From positions 248,001 to 312,000 of the forward strand of contig NZ_JROM01000021.1 in the NCBI RefSeq assembly GCF_000786655.1: a stretch of 64,000 bases of DNA. The letters are read 5' to 3'. The number at the start of each line of letters is the position of its first letter. Within the stretch, counting starts at the first letter, position 1. The notes under the pieces are model-generated. The model searched no databases, had not been told where the DNA came from, and saw nothing but the letters and a program-made list of their open reading frames with translations. Positions 30,237-39,558 of this stretch are shown here, piece by piece. The position numbers were made by a program, and so were the translations under genes. This DNA is from Kocuria marina. GTDB lineage: Bacteria > Actinomycetota > Actinomycetes > Actinomycetales > Micrococcaceae.

Positions 30237-33200
30237 GTGAACGTTCTTCCCACCGCCCCGTTCACCGCTTCCATGCCGCGCATCACCGACGGCCAGTCGC
30301 CGCCGGAACCCGTGGACGTGGTGCGCACCCCGTACGCCGCCGTGATCTTCGACATGGACGGTGTGGTGACCGACACCGCCGGGGTGCACGCCCGCGCGTG
30401 GCAGAAGCTCTTCGACCGGTTGCTGACCGATCCCCGCCTCGAGCCCGTAGCTCCGGCCACCGAGGTGGACCGGCGCCCGTTCGACATGGGCGGTGACTAC
30501 CGCACGTACGTGGACGGACGACGTCGCGAGGACGGCGTCCGCGCGTTGCTCGCCGCCCGCGGGACCATGCTCCCCGAGGCCCAGAGCCACGAGGACCCGC
30601 AGCCGGGTGACTGGACCGTGCAGGGCCAGGCCGCCGCGAAGGACGGCTTCTTCCACGAGGAGCTGCGCGAGCACGGTGTGCGCGTGTTCACGGGCACCGT
30701 GGCCTTGATCGAGCGGCTGCGCGAGGGCGGTGTGCCCGTGGGGCTGGTGACCGCGAGCCGCAACAGCGCCGTGGTCCTCGAGGCCGCCGGGTTGCAGCAC
30801 TTGTTCGACCGCATCGTGGACGGCAACTGGGCCGCCTCGCACGACCTGCCGGGCAAGCCCGCCCCGGACACCTTCCTCGAGTGCGCACGCCTGCTGGGCG
30901 TGGCCCCCGGCGAGAGCGTCGTCGTGGAGGACGCCGTGGCCGGCGTCCAGGCCGGTGCCGCCGGCGACTTCGGCCTGGTCGTGGGGATCAACCGGGACGG
31001 CGCCCGGGAACGGCTCTACCGCGCGGGCGCCCACGTGGTGCTCAACGACGTCGCCGAGCTGGACCTGGGCGCGCGCCGGGACGACCCGTGGGCGCTCGTG
31101 TTCGACGGTTTCGACCCCGCCACCGAGCCCCGCCGCGAGGCCCTGCTGACCCTGGCCAACGGCTACATGGGCGTGCGCGGCGCGGCCTGTGAGTTCGCCG
31201 CGAACACCGTCCACTACCCCGGAACCTACCTGGCCGGCGTGTTCAACCGGGTGCTCAGCCACATCAACGGCCGGGACGTGGAACACGAGTCCATGGTCAA
31301 CGTGCCCAACTGGCTGCACCTGGACCTGCGTTTCGCGGGGGGCCAGTGGTGGTCCGAGGGCGGAATGAAGCCCTCCGAGGAACGCGTGGAACTGGACCTG
31401 CGCCGCGGTCTGCTGACCCGCACGCTCGTGCTCACGGAAGCGGACGAGGACCCCGGCGCGGACCAACCCCCGCGCAGCCTGGAGATCACCCAGCGCCGCC
31501 TGGTGTCCCTGCGCTACCGCCACCTGGGCGCCCAGGAGACCCGGATCGTCTCGCGTGGATTCAGCGGGCGGTTGCACGTGCGCACCGGTGTGGACCCCGC
31601 CGTGACCAACAGCGGCGTGGCCGAGTACCGGGAACTCAACGCCCACCACCTCGCGCTGCTCGAGTCCACGACCCTGCCGGACGAGCACGAGACCCTGCTG
31701 TCGCTCGTGCGCACCTCCCAGTCCAAAATCGAGATCGCGATGGCCCAGCGCACGCGCATCGAGTCCGAGACCCCCGCGCGCGAGCGCCGCGAGATGCGCC
31801 CCGGCGGGATCGAGTTCCGCCGCTACACGGTGCAGATCGACCCGCACAACCCCGTGCTCGTGGACAGCACGACCGCGGTGGTCACGAGCCGTGACGCCGC
31901 GATCGGTTCCCCCCGCGAGGGCGCACTCGCCGAGCTGAACCGCACGCCGTTCGGGGTGCGTAAGCTGCTGGCCTCTCACGAGATCGAGTGGGCCCGGTTG
32001 TGGGACCGCTACGAGGTCACCCTGGAGGCCGCGGAGGACACCCCCGAGCACGTGGCCACCCAGCTCGCGGTGCGCACCCACCTGTTCCACGCGGCCCAGA
32101 CCCTGGCCCCCCACCTGTCCCTGCGGGACGCCGGCATCCCCGCCCGCGGTCTGCACGGCGAGGGCTACCGCGGCCACATTTTCTGGGACGAGCTGTTCAT
32201 CCTGCCCGTGATCAACATGCGCCAGCCGCACGTGACCCGGTCCCTGCTCTCCTACCGGTGGCGGCGCCTGGCCATGGCCCAGCAGCACGCCCGGGACTTC
32301 GGTCTCTACGGCGCGGCGTTCCCGTGGCAGTCCGGTTCCGACGGGCGCGAGGAGACTCCCCCCGAGCTGTACAACCACCACTCGCGGCGCTGGCTGCCGG
32401 ACAACTCGTGGCGCCAGTTCCACGTGGGTCTGGCGATCGCCTACAACGCGTGGGTGTACTACGAGTCCACCGGGGACATCGACTGGCTCTCCGGCCACGG
32501 GACCGAGCTCATCGTGGGGATCACCCGCCTGTTCGCGTCCCTCGCGGAGTACGACTCGCACGACGGCAAGTACCACATCTCCGGTGTGATGGGCCCCGAC
32601 GAGTACCACGACGGCCCCGCGGGCCAGCACGGTGGCGGGCTCAAGGACAACGCCTACACCAACGTGCTCGCGTCCTGGCTGTTCCGTCACTCGGCCCACA
32701 TCTTCCACGACATGGTCGAGCACCAGCGCGAGGACCTGGAGTCCCGCTTCGAGATCTCCCCGCAGGAGGTCCAGAAGTGGCTCAAGATGGCCGAGAACAT
32801 GTACGTCCCGTTCAACGCAGACGGCACGATCGCGCAGTTCGAGGGCTACGACGAGCTCGCCGAACTGGACTGGGACTTCTACCGCACCAAGTACCGCAAC
32901 ATCGGCCGCCTGGACCTGCTGCTCGAGAACGAGGGCGACCTGACCAACAACTACAAGCTGTCCAAGCAGGCGGACACGATCATGCTCGTGTACCTGCTGG
33001 GCCCCGAGGGCGTGATCGAGGAACTCGCGCGCATGGGCTACACCACGGACCTGGACGCCATCCAGCGCACCGTGGACCACTACATCGCGCGCTCCTCCAA
33101 CGGGTCGTCCCTCTCCCGTGTGGTCAACGCCGCGGTGCTCGCGTGGCTCGACCCGGACCGCTCGTGGGGTTCGTTCCAGGACGCGCTCATGATCGACATG

Positions 33201-33593
33201 GACGACACGCAGGGCGGCACCACGGGCGAGGGCATCCACCTGGGTGCCATGGCCGGTTCGGTGGACGTGATCACCCGCGCGTACGCCGGGCTGCGTGTGC
33301 GGGGCCAGTGGCTCGAGTTCCAGCCCGCCCTGCCCCGCGAGTTGGACGCCGTGGACTTCACGGTCCTGTACTGCGGTCAGGTCATCGAGGTCTCGCTGGA
33401 CCACGACATCCTGGAGCTCGAGGCGAGCTCGGTCAAGGCGGATCCGGTCACGGTGCACGTCAACGGCGCCGAGTACGTGCTCAAGGGCGGGCAGAAGATC
33501 TCGGTGTCACTGCGCCACCGCGAGTCCCGGCGTCCCGAGAAGGCCATGGCCGCCCTGCGGCGCCGGTTCATTTCCGACGCCGGCGAAGGCTGA
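30237..33593 (+). CDS. fused HAD beta-phosphoglucomutase-like / GH65 disaccharide phosphorylase
   Basis: A 1118-residue two-enzyme fusion. Residues ~35-285 are a HAD phosphatase/mutase: FDMDGVVTDTAGVH (nucleophile Asp39), VTASRNS, GKPAPDTF, and VVEDAVAGVQAG. Residues ~290-1090 are glycoside hydrolase family 65: GYRGHIFWDELFILP, and GVMGPDEYHDG with the probable acid Glu789. KQADTIMLVYLL and a C-terminal beta-domain complete it. GH65 enzymes phosphorolyse trehalose, maltose or kojibiose to beta-glucose-1-phosphate, which the mutase would turn into glucose-6-phosphate; the exact sugar is not decidable. GTG 30237 follows TAGGAG. Mycobacteria carry these as separate neighbouring genes. Confidence 0.9.
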   Translation: MNVLPTAPFTASMPRITDGQSPPEPVDVVRTPYAAVIFDMDGVVTDTAGVHARAWQKLFDRLLTDPRLEPVAPATEVDRRPFDMGGDYRTYVDGRRREDGVRALLAARGTMLPEAQSHEDPQPGDWTVQGQAAAKDGFFHEELREHGVRVFTGTVALIERLREGGVPVGLVTASRNSAVVLEAAGLQHLFDRIVDGNWAASHDLPGKPAPDTFLECARLLGVAPGESVVVEDAVAGVQAGAAGDFGLVVGINRDGARERLYRAGAHVVLNDVAELDLGARRDDPWALVFDGFDPATEPRREALLTLANGYMGVRGAACEFAANTVHYPGTYLAGVFNRVLSHINGRDVEHESMVNVPNWLHLDLRFAGGQWWSEGGMKPSEERVELDLRRGLLTRTLVLTEADEDPGADQPPRSLEITQRRLVSLRYRHLGAQETRIVSRGFSGRLHVRTGVDPAVTNSGVAEYRELNAHHLALLESTTLPDEHETLLSLVRTSQSKIEIAMAQRTRIESETPARERREMRPGGIEFRRYTVQIDPHNPVLVDSTTAVVTSRDAAIGSPREGALAELNRTPFGVRKLLASHEIEWARLWDRYEVTLEAAEDTPEHVATQLAVRTHLFHAAQTLAPHLSLRDAGIPARGLHGEGYRGHIFWDELFILPVINMRQPHVTRSLLSYRWRRLAMAQQHARDFGLYGAAFPWQSGSDGREETPPELYNHHSRRWLPDNSWRQFHVGLAIAYNAWVYYESTGDIDWLSGHGTELIVGITRLFASLAEYDSHDGKYHISGVMGPDEYHDGPAGQHGGGLKDNAYTNVLASWLFRHSAHIFHDMVEHQREDLESRFEISPQEVQKWLKMAENMYVPFNADGTIAQFEGYDELAELDWDFYRTKYRNIGRLDLLLENEGDLTNNYKLSKQADTIMLVYLLGPEGVIEELARMGYTTDLDAIQRTVDHYIARSSNGSSLSRVVNAAVLAWLDPDRSWGSFQDALMIDMDDTQGGTTGEGIHLGAMAGSVDVITRAYAGLRVRGQWLEFQPALPRELDAVDFTVLYCGQVIEVSLDHDILELEASSVKADPVTVHVNGAEYVLKGGQKISVSLRHRESRRPEKAMAALRRRFISDAGEG

Positions 33594-33735
33594 GCCCCGC
33601 CCCGAACCGTGGCCGTACGACAATGCCGCGCGGCTCGGGCGCGCCTGCTCATCGCGCGCACACCGCGCCGAGCCCCGGCCACGCGCCGGGCGCGTGGCGG
33701 CTACCGGCGGCGTCGTGACGAGCGCGAGCGCGCAC

Positions 33736-33741
33736 TATGCT
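33736..33741 (+). promoter_or_regulatory. -10 box, leaderless start of carbonic anhydrase gene
   Basis: TATGCT ends seven bases before ATG 33749, and no Shine-Dalgarno is present. A GTGACG (33715-33720) could be a -35 at a shortish 15-base spacing. Confidence 0.55.
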
Positions 33742-33748
33742 ATGGCTC

Positions 33749-34309
33749 ATGACACAGTTCTCCGAGCCCGCGGGCGCCGACGCCGCCCGCGAACCCCTGA
33801 TCCTGCCCTACGGTCAGCACCGGCCCTCCGTGGCCCGCTCCGCTTTCGTGGCACCCAACGCCACGATCGTGGGTGACGTGGTGGTGGGTGCCGGGGCGGG
33901 CATCTTCTACGGCGCCGTGGTGCGCGGTGACCGCTCCCCCCTGCGGATCGGGACGAACTCCAACCTGCAGGACAACGTCACGGTGCACTCGGACCCGGAC
34001 CACCCCACGACCATCGGCGAGCGCGTGAGCGTGGGCCACAACGCGGTCATCCACGGGTGCGTCCTGGAGGACGACGTCCTCGTGGGGATGAACGCCACCG
34101 TGCTCAACGGCGCCGTGGTGGGCCGCGGGAGCCTGATCGCCGCCGGGACCGTGGTACTCGAGGGCGAACGCATCCCGCCCGGTTCCCTCGTGGCCGGGGT
34201 CCCGGGCAAGGTCCGGCGGGAGCTGTCCGTGGACGAGCAGCACGCCGTCAGTCGCAACGCCCAGAACTACATCGAGCTCTCCCGGGAGCACCGCGCGATG
34301 TTCTCCTGA
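33749..34309 (+). CDS. gamma-class carbonic anhydrase-like hexapeptide protein
   Basis: A 186-residue left-handed beta-helix protein of the gamma carbonic anhydrase/YrdA family. Hexapeptide repeats run from about residue 35 to 155. Three metal-ligand His are in place: His80 (DNVTVH), His97 and His102 (GHNAVIHG). The catalytic acidic loop of archaeal Cam is not evident, as in many family members, so activity is uncertain. ATG 33749 is chosen over the ATG at 33737 because the latter lies inside the -10 box. A hairpin separates it from convergent purH. Confidence 0.85.
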   Translation: MTQFSEPAGADAAREPLILPYGQHRPSVARSAFVAPNATIVGDVVVGAGAGIFYGAVVRGDRSPLRIGTNSNLQDNVTVHSDPDHPTTIGERVSVGHNAVIHGCVLEDDVLVGMNATVLNGAVVGRGSLIAAGTVVLEGERIPPGSLVAGVPGKVRRELSVDEQHAVSRNAQNYIELSREHRAMFS

Positions 34310-34336
34310 GCCTGCCTGGACAACCGCAGCACACGG

Positions 34337-34372
34337 CGACGCGCGACCCCGGAAGCCCGGGACCGCGCGTCG
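34337..34372. terminator. CGACGCGCG hairpin between carbonic anhydrase gene and purH
   Basis: CGACGCGCG (34337-34345) pairs with CGCGCGTCG (34364-34372) around a CCCGGAAGCCCGGG-like centre. It lies between convergent genes and can end both. Stem sequence is close to the recurrent ACGACGCCGC family. Confidence 0.6.
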
Positions 34373-34455
34373 TCGTACGCCGGGTGGGAACGTACTCGCC
34401 CGGCGGGAGCGGCTCGGTGAGTGGCACCCAGTGAATGCGGCGCAGTGGATGCCGC

Positions 34456-36066
34456 TCAGTGGAAGAAGTGCCGTGCCCCCGTGAGGTACATGGTCACGCC
34501 CGCGGCCTGGGCCGCCTCGATGACCTCCTCGTCACGGATGGAACCGCCCGGCTGCACCACGGCGCGCACGCCCGCGTCCAGGAGCACCTGCAACCCGTCC
34601 GCGAACGGGAAGAACGCGTCCGACGCCGCGACCGCACCGCGGGCACGTTCGGCGTGATCCTCGGCGAGGGTGTTGGCGCGCTCCACGGACAGGCGGCACG
34701 AGTCCACGCGGTTGACCTGGCCCATACCGATGCCCACCGAGGCGCCGTCGTTCGCGAGCAGGATCGCGTTGGACTTCACGGCCCGCAGGGAACGCCATGC
34801 GAACTCGAGGTCCGCCAGGGTCTTCTCGTCCGCGGCATCTCCCGAGACCAGGGTCCAGTTGGCAGGGTCGTCACCCTCGGCGTCGAGGCGGTCGGCCTGC
34901 TGGAACAGTGCACCGCCGGAGACCCCGCGGTACTCCAGGGGATCGCGGTCGAAGCCCTCGGGCAGGGCGAGCAGACGGATGTTCTTCTTGGCCCCGAGGA
35001 TCTCGAGGGCCTCCGCCTCGAACTCGGGGGCCACGACCACCTCGGTGAAGATGGGCTTGAGGTTGCGGGCCATGTCCGCCGTGACCGTGCGATTGGCCGC
35101 CACGACACCGCCGTACGCGGAGAGCGGGTCGCACGCGTGGGCCTTGAGGTGGGCGTCCGCGATGGGGTCCTGCGCGCCGGGGGTCGCCACGGCCACGCCG
35201 CACGGGTTGTTGTGCTTGACCACGGCCACGGCGGGCTCGTCGTAGTCGAACGCGGCGCGGACGGCGGCGTCCGCGTCCACGTAGTTGTTGTAGGACATCG
35301 CCTTGCCGTGCAACTGCTCGGCCTGCGCGATCCCGGGCGCCGCGGCGTCGTTCGTGTAGAGCGCGGCCTTCTGGTGCGGGTTCTCGCCGTAGCGCAGGGA
35401 CTCCGCGCGCTGCAGCGCGAGACCCGCGTACGGGGGCCAGAAGTTCGCCTCGGGGCCGTGGTCGAACTGCTGGGCGGTCCACGTGGCCACGGCGGTGTCG
35501 TAGGCCGCGGTGTGGGCGAACGCCGCCGCCGCGAGCTTCTGCCGGGCCGCGAGATCGTAACCGCCCTCCTGAGCCGCGCGCACCACGTCCGGGTAACCGG
35601 CGGGATCCACGACCACGGAGACCGCGGCGTGGTTCTTGGCGGCCGCGCGCACCATGGACGGGCCGCCGATGTCGATCTGCTCCACCACGGCGTCCTGCTC
35701 CGCACCCGAGCGCACGGTGTCCTGGAACGGGTAGAGGTTCACGATCACCAGGTCGAACGGCTCGATCTCGAGCTCGGTGAGCTGATCCATGTGTTCCGGC
35801 TTGCGCCGGTCCGCGAGGATCCCCGCGTGCACGCGCGGGTGCAGGGTCTTGACCCGCCCGTCCAGGCACTCCTGGAACCCGGTGACCTCGGAGACCTCGG
35901 TCACGGGGACCCCCGCGCCGCGGATGGTCCCGGCGGTGGAACCGGTCGAGACGATGCTCACGCCGGCGTCGTGCAGCCCTCGCGCGAGCTCCTCCAGACC
36001 GGTCTTGTCGTACACGGAGATCAGTGCGCGCTTGAGCGGCACACGGTTCAGGTCGGCAGTATTCAC
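34456..36066 (-). CDS. purH: AICAR formyltransferase / IMP cyclohydrolase
   Basis: Bifunctional enzyme for the last two steps of IMP synthesis, 536 residues. The N-terminal cyclohydrolase (about 1-200) has [24 protein letters not shown] and [13 protein letters not shown]. The C-terminal transferase (about 210-536) has [13 protein letters not shown], and KHNNPCGVA with the catalytic Lys-His pair. [12 protein letters not shown] and [13 protein letters not shown] are typical of its end. GTG 36066 is preceded by GGAGAG. It lies 57 bases after purN in a two-gene operon. Confidence 0.96.
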   Translation of the reverse strand: MNTADLNRVPLKRALISVYDKTGLEELARGLHDAGVSIVSTGSTAGTIRGAGVPVTEVSEVTGFQECLDGRVKTLHPRVHAGILADRRKPEHMDQLTELEIEPFDLVIVNLYPFQDTVRSGAEQDAVVEQIDIGGPSMVRAAAKNHAAVSVVVDPAGYPDVVRAAQEGGYDLAARQKLAAAAFAHTAAYDTAVATWTAQQFDHGPEANFWPPYAGLALQRAESLRYGENPHQKAALYTNDAAAPGIAQAEQLHGKAMSYNNYVDADAAVRAAFDYDEPAVAVVKHNNPCGVAVATPGAQDPIADAHLKAHACDPLSAYGGVVAANRTVTADMARNLKPIFTEVVVAPEFEAEALEILGAKKNIRLLALPEGFDRDPLEYRGVSGGALFQQADRLDAEGDDPANWTLVSGDAADEKTLADLEFAWRSLRAVKSNAILLANDGASVGIGMGQVNRVDSCRLSVERANTLAEDHAERARGAVAASDAFFPFADGLQVLLDAGVRAVVQPGGSIRDEEVIEAAQAAGVTMYLTGARHFFH

Positions 36067-36123
36067 GAGCTCTCCAGTGGGGACGAGGGTACGGACGGTA
36101 GGCGGGCCGGAGCCCGGTTCAGT

Positions 36124-36717
36124 CTACGACCGGGGCAGATCGGGGTCGGTGCTCGTGACGTCCCAGCTCAGTTTCGCCAGCGCGTTGACGAGCAGGGTGC
36201 GCTCGGCGGATTTGATCCGTTCGTGCAGCACGGCCTCGGTATCGTCCTCGGCCACGGGGACCGCGACCTGGGCCAGGATGGGTCCGGCGTCCACGTCCGC
36301 GACAACCTCGTGCACCGTGGCGCCCGTAACCTTCACGCCGTAGGCCAGGGCGTCCCGCACGGCATGGGCACCGGGGAAGGACGGCAACAAGGACGGGTGC
36401 GTGTTGATGATCCGGCCCGGGAACACGGACACGAACTCCGCGTCCACGATCCGCATGAACCCGGCGAACACCACGCGGTCGGGGTGGTAGGACGCCACGC
36501 GTCGTTGCAGCGCACGGTTCCACTGCTCCCGGTCCGGGTACTCGGACAGCGGCACCACGAAGGTGTCGATGCCCGCGGCGCGCGCCCGGTCCAGACCGGC
36601 GCACTCCAGGTCCGCACCCACGGCGGCGATATCCACCTCCACGTCCCCCTGGTGCAGGGCGTCGATCATCGCCTGCAAATTCGTACCGGAGCCCGAGACC
36701 AGAACCACTAAACGCAT
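36124..36717 (-). CDS. purN: phosphoribosylglycinamide formyltransferase
   Basis: Transfers a formyl group from 10-formyl-THF to GAR in purine synthesis. The 197-residue protein has VSGSGTNLQAMID (phosphate loop), VVFAGFMRIV, and the catalytic INTHPSLLPSFPG with Asn and His. GATVHEVVADVDAGPIL carries the third catalytic residue Asp. ATG 36717 lies six bases after a TAGAGT box, so the operon is probably transcribed leaderless. It diverges from a membrane protein gene that starts the same way. Confidence 0.95.
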   Translation of the reverse strand: MRLVVLVSGSGTNLQAMIDALHQGDVEVDIAAVGADLECAGLDRARAAGIDTFVVPLSEYPDREQWNRALQRRVASYHPDRVVFAGFMRIVDAEFVSVFPGRIINTHPSLLPSFPGAHAVRDALAYGVKVTGATVHEVVADVDAGPILAQVAVPVAEDDTEAVLHERIKSAERTLLVNALAKLSWDVTSTDPDLPRS

Positions 36718-36723
36718 GGGCCC

Positions 36724-36729
36724 ACTCTA
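36724..36729 (-). promoter_or_regulatory. -10 box, leaderless start of purN
   Basis: TAGAGT on the minus strand is followed by GGGCCC and ATG 36717. No Shine-Dalgarno is visible. Confidence 0.5.
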
Positions 36730-36800
36730 TCCAGCGAGGCTGCCTCGATGGCGCCGCGGCGGTGCCGCACCCGCGGCGCTGCTCGGTCCGTCGGCTCGCC

Positions 36801-36806
36801 TACAGT
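36801..36806 (+). promoter_or_regulatory. -10 box, leaderless start at 36814
   Basis: TACAGT ends seven bases before ATG 36814. The purN promoter points the other way about 70 bases away, giving a compact divergent promoter pair. Confidence 0.5.
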
Positions 36807-36813
36807 GGTGGGT

Positions 36814-37533
36814 ATGCACGATTCCCGCCACCGGAGCACGCCGCCCCACGCCACGCACTCGATGGGTTCGACCTCCGGCGGCTCCCCTTCCGGGGGTTCC
36901 CACTCAGGGGGACCGCACTCCGGCGGCCCGCAGCACCGTGGCCCGCACGCCGGCGACCCGCGCGGTGAGAAGCCCTCACCTCGCGGCCCCCAGTCCGGGG
37001 ACCCCTCCGACGGCGACGGCGCTCGGCTCCGGTTCGCCGCGGTGGCCGCGGCCCTCGCGGTGCTCGCCTCCGCACTCGTGGTGGGTGACGTGTGGTCCAC
37101 CGTGGCGGGGCTCGTACTCGCCATCGCCGGGATCGTGCTGGGCATCATCGCGCTCGCGCGCTCCCGCGGTTCGTCCTCACGGGTCCTGATCACGGTGCTC
37201 GCGGTGTTGGCCATCGTGTGGGGTGTGATCAATGCACTGGGCGGTGGCACCCGATTGCTCGTGTGGCCGGCCACCCAGGTCTACCAGGAATGCACCGAGC
37301 GGGCCCTCACGCTGTCCTCGACCAGCCGGTGCGAGCAACAGCTCAACGACAACGTGTGGAAGCACTTCTCCGGTGCGCCCCTCGAGACGGGTGCGCCGCA
37401 GGACGATCCGACGGCCACCGCCACGCCTGAGGCCTCCCTTGTCACGCCCACGCCGAGCGCCTCGATCCCTGCCCCTTCGGGGAGTGCTACACCGGGAGCG
37501 ACCTCGCCGACCTCCGCCGGTCCCGGGTCCTGA
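36814..37533 (+). CDS. membrane protein with low-complexity ends, unknown function
   Basis: A 239-residue protein. Residues 1-70 are Ser/Gly/His/Pro-rich with repeated SGG(S/P)HSGGP units. Three hydrophobic helices lie at about 72-140, resembling small DUF4190-type membrane proteins. A short conserved-looking segment with two Cys (YQECTERAL, SSRCEQQ-like) follows outside the membrane, and the last 60 residues are Ala/Pro/Thr/Ser-rich. ATG 36814 is supported by the TACAGT box seven bases upstream. Function unknown; the Cys pair could form a disulfide if extracellular. Confidence 0.7.
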   Translation: MHDSRHRSTPPHATHSMGSTSGGSPSGGSHSGGPHSGGPQHRGPHAGDPRGEKPSPRGPQSGDPSDGDGARLRFAAVAAALAVLASALVVGDVWSTVAGLVLAIAGIVLGIIALARSRGSSSRVLITVLAVLAIVWGVINALGGGTRLLVWPATQVYQECTERALTLSSTSRCEQQLNDNVWKHFSGAPLETGAPQDDPTATATPEASLVTPTPSASIPAPSGSATPGATSPTSAGPGS

Positions 37534-37565
37534 GACGCCCGTTCCCAGCGAGTCCATTGCTATCA

Positions 37566-37651
37566 AGAGCGGTTCGTCATCGACCCAGTCCCACGTCCTG
37601 GGACGCCCGAGCCCGTCGGCGCCAGGAGCGGTTCATCGTCGTCTCAGTCCC
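37566..37651. repeat. imperfect direct repeat over the DUF6350 gene end
   Basis: Two copies of a roughly 27-base unit, sharing GAGCGGTTC, TC-TCG and CAGTCCC, lie at 37566-37592 and 37624-37651. The second copy covers the stop codon of the DUF6350 gene and its last codons, so the first looks like a duplicate of that gene end. A CCCAG/CTGGG hairpin lies between them. Confidence 0.5.
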
Positions 37652-39440
37652 GCTCGTCGTCGAGGGCGGCCAGCCGCGCGGCCTTGCGCTTCTCGGACCT
37701 GCGCTGCGCACGACGACGCTTGGCCTCCTCACGGCGGGACAGTCCCGGTTCGTCTGCCGATCGTCCCACGGCCGCGGACCCGCCGCGGGGCTGGGACTCC
37801 TGCTCGGGCTCGGCGGCAGCGCGCGACGCGCGGCCCCGGAACAGACCCCGGACACCCCGAGCCGTGACCTCGCCGTCCGGGACGGCCGCCCCGGATCCAG
37901 GACGGCCACCGGGTGCCGTGCGAGCATCCTGCCCGGCGCCGGGGCCGGAAGCCGAGCGGGAACTGTGCACGGCGCCAGCGGCGGGCAGGGCGTCGTGGTG
38001 GGCCACAGCGGCGTCGTCCTCCGGGGCCGGGGAATCCGACTCGGGGAGCTCGTCCGCCTCGGCGCGGGAGCGGGAACGGTAGCCCTCGCGTTCGAGCCAC
38101 GGCCCGGCGAGGTAACCCACCGCGGCGCCTGCGGCGAGCTCGGCGCCCAGCCAGAGGAACACGTGCCACGCGTGCGGGCCGATATCCGTGAGCCGGCCGA
38201 TCCCGAGCGAGCCACTGGACAGCCACGCGAGCGCGGTCACGAGCCCCGCCCCCACCACGGCGATGAACACCGCGGTGAGCAGCGTGGAGAGCACGAACGT
38301 GAGCCAGCGCAGGGGCAGGCGGATGGCCATCCAGTCGTCCAGGTGGTTCTCGCCCTCGCGGCAGAACCACCACCCCGCGAGCAGACCCGCGAGCACGGGC
38401 AGGATCAGCACCGCGGGGGCGTACAACCACGGGTCACCGGGGGGAAGTGCCGCGAGCGCCGGGAACTGCGGCAGCGGTCCCAGGGTGTTCTGGAACGGGG
38501 AGACCAGGGTCCCGGTGCCCAGGGAGAAGCCGGCGCCCGTGGCCCACGTGAGCGCCCACACCACCATGTTGGGGAGGTACCCGAACTGCAGCGCGGTCAG
38601 GGCGGTGTCCCCCGCCGCACCCGTGCCCAGGTCCTGGTAGACGGTGATCACGCGGTCCCAGTTCCACGCGAGGGCCACCACGAACAACAGGGCACCCCCG
38701 GCCAGGGCGGCCACCGCCGCGAGGAAACCGGCGCGGATCACCGCCCACACGTAGGAACCGGCCCAGCGGGAGTACTGGCTCGTGCGCTGCAACCAGGACG
38801 CGACGTCGGCCCCGAGTACCGCCGCGAGCGACCGCGAGACGCTCCACCCGCCCACGAGGGTGCCCAGTCCGGCGGGAACCAGCGGCAGTAGCGCGGCGGC
38901 CACGAGGTCCACCGAGACCTGTTCGGTACGGCTGAGCCAGCCCACGAGGGCCCCGAAGAGCGCATAGGCGAGCATCCCGGCGAAGAACGGGATCAGGAAC
39001 TGACCGCGCCAGCACGCCCGGGCGATCCGGCGGCCCGCGACCACCGCGAGGCCGAACGGGATCAGTGTGAGCCCCAGGGGCACGAGCGTGACCGTCCCAC
39101 CACCGTCCAGCGACAGGCCCTGGATGGCCTGAATCGTGAGGGGCACGCAGTGCGCGAGCAACCAGACCTGACCGGCGAGCTGCAGGCTCCCGCCCGCGCC
39201 CAGGGTCGCGAAGCCCCCCGCAGCCCATACCGCGCCCAGGAGCACGGTGCCCAGCAACAGGCCCACCACGGCCACCGCGAGCAGCTCGATCACGCCCTGC
39301 AGCGCGAGCGGCATGGGCAGTCCCGGGGAGTCGTCCGGTTCGGGGCGGGGCACGTCGGCGGCGCGCACGGGGGACGAACCGTGCGACGTGAAGCGGTCGC
39401 GTACGCCCGAGACCACGCCGGGCAGTGAGGGAAGTTTCAT
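37644..39440 (-). CDS. DUF6350-type polytopic membrane protein
   Basis: A 598-residue membrane protein with about ten hydrophobic helices between residues 45 and 470. A Ser/Ala/Arg-rich cytoplasmic tail ends in a run of Lys/Arg-rich helices (KRRRAQRRSEKRKAAR). Similar large membrane proteins (DUF6350) precede purN-purH in many Actinobacteria, and the family has no assigned function. ATG 39440 gives MKLPSLPG; an upstream in-frame GTG is possible. It converges on the small membrane protein gene and diverges from the glycosyltransferase. Confidence 0.75.
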   Translation of the reverse strand: MKLPSLPGVVSGVRDRFTSHGSSPVRAADVPRPEPDDSPGLPMPLALQGVIELLAVAVVGLLLGTVLLGAVWAAGGFATLGAGGSLQLAGQVWLLAHCVPLTIQAIQGLSLDGGGTVTLVPLGLTLIPFGLAVVAGRRIARACWRGQFLIPFFAGMLAYALFGALVGWLSRTEQVSVDLVAAALLPLVPAGLGTLVGGWSVSRSLAAVLGADVASWLQRTSQYSRWAGSYVWAVIRAGFLAAVAALAGGALLFVVALAWNWDRVITVYQDLGTGAAGDTALTALQFGYLPNMVVWALTWATGAGFSLGTGTLVSPFQNTLGPLPQFPALAALPPGDPWLYAPAVLILPVLAGLLAGWWFCREGENHLDDWMAIRLPLRWLTFVLSTLLTAVFIAVVGAGLVTALAWLSSGSLGIGRLTDIGPHAWHVFLWLGAELAAGAAVGYLAGPWLEREGYRSRSRAEADELPESDSPAPEDDAAVAHHDALPAAGAVHSSRSASGPGAGQDARTAPGGRPGSGAAVPDGEVTARGVRGLFRGRASRAAAEPEQESQPRGGSAAVGRSADEPGLSRREEAKRRRAQRRSEKRKAARLAALDDERD

Positions 39441-39545
39441 CACCGGACATCTTTTCACGTTCACCCGCGCACCACGGGCAGCGAAGTTAGCCCGGACTTC
39501 ACCTGCGGGCCACTCCCGGGTGACTCCCCCGTGAGGCGCCGGGCC

Positions 39546-39551
39546 CACAGT
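39546..39551 (+). promoter_or_regulatory. -10 box, leaderless start of glycosyltransferase
   Basis: CACAGT ends seven bases before GTG 39559, with no ribosome binding site. This spacing favours GTG 39559 over the in-frame GTG at 39550, which overlaps the box. Confidence 0.45.
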
Positions 39552-39558
39552 GGGAACC

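Noticed and set aside
30168-33458. Thousand-codon open frame antisense to the HAD-GH65 gene
   Set aside because: Shadow of a GC-rich gene: composition is Val/His/Gly/Arg-rich without any domain, while the sense frame has two complete enzymes.
33617-33716. Full member of the GCGGCGTCGT hairpin family after the HAD-GH65 gene
   Set aside because: The arms (ACGACaatGCCG and CGGCGGCGTCGT) match only partly and are about 70 bases apart; listed as degenerate at most.
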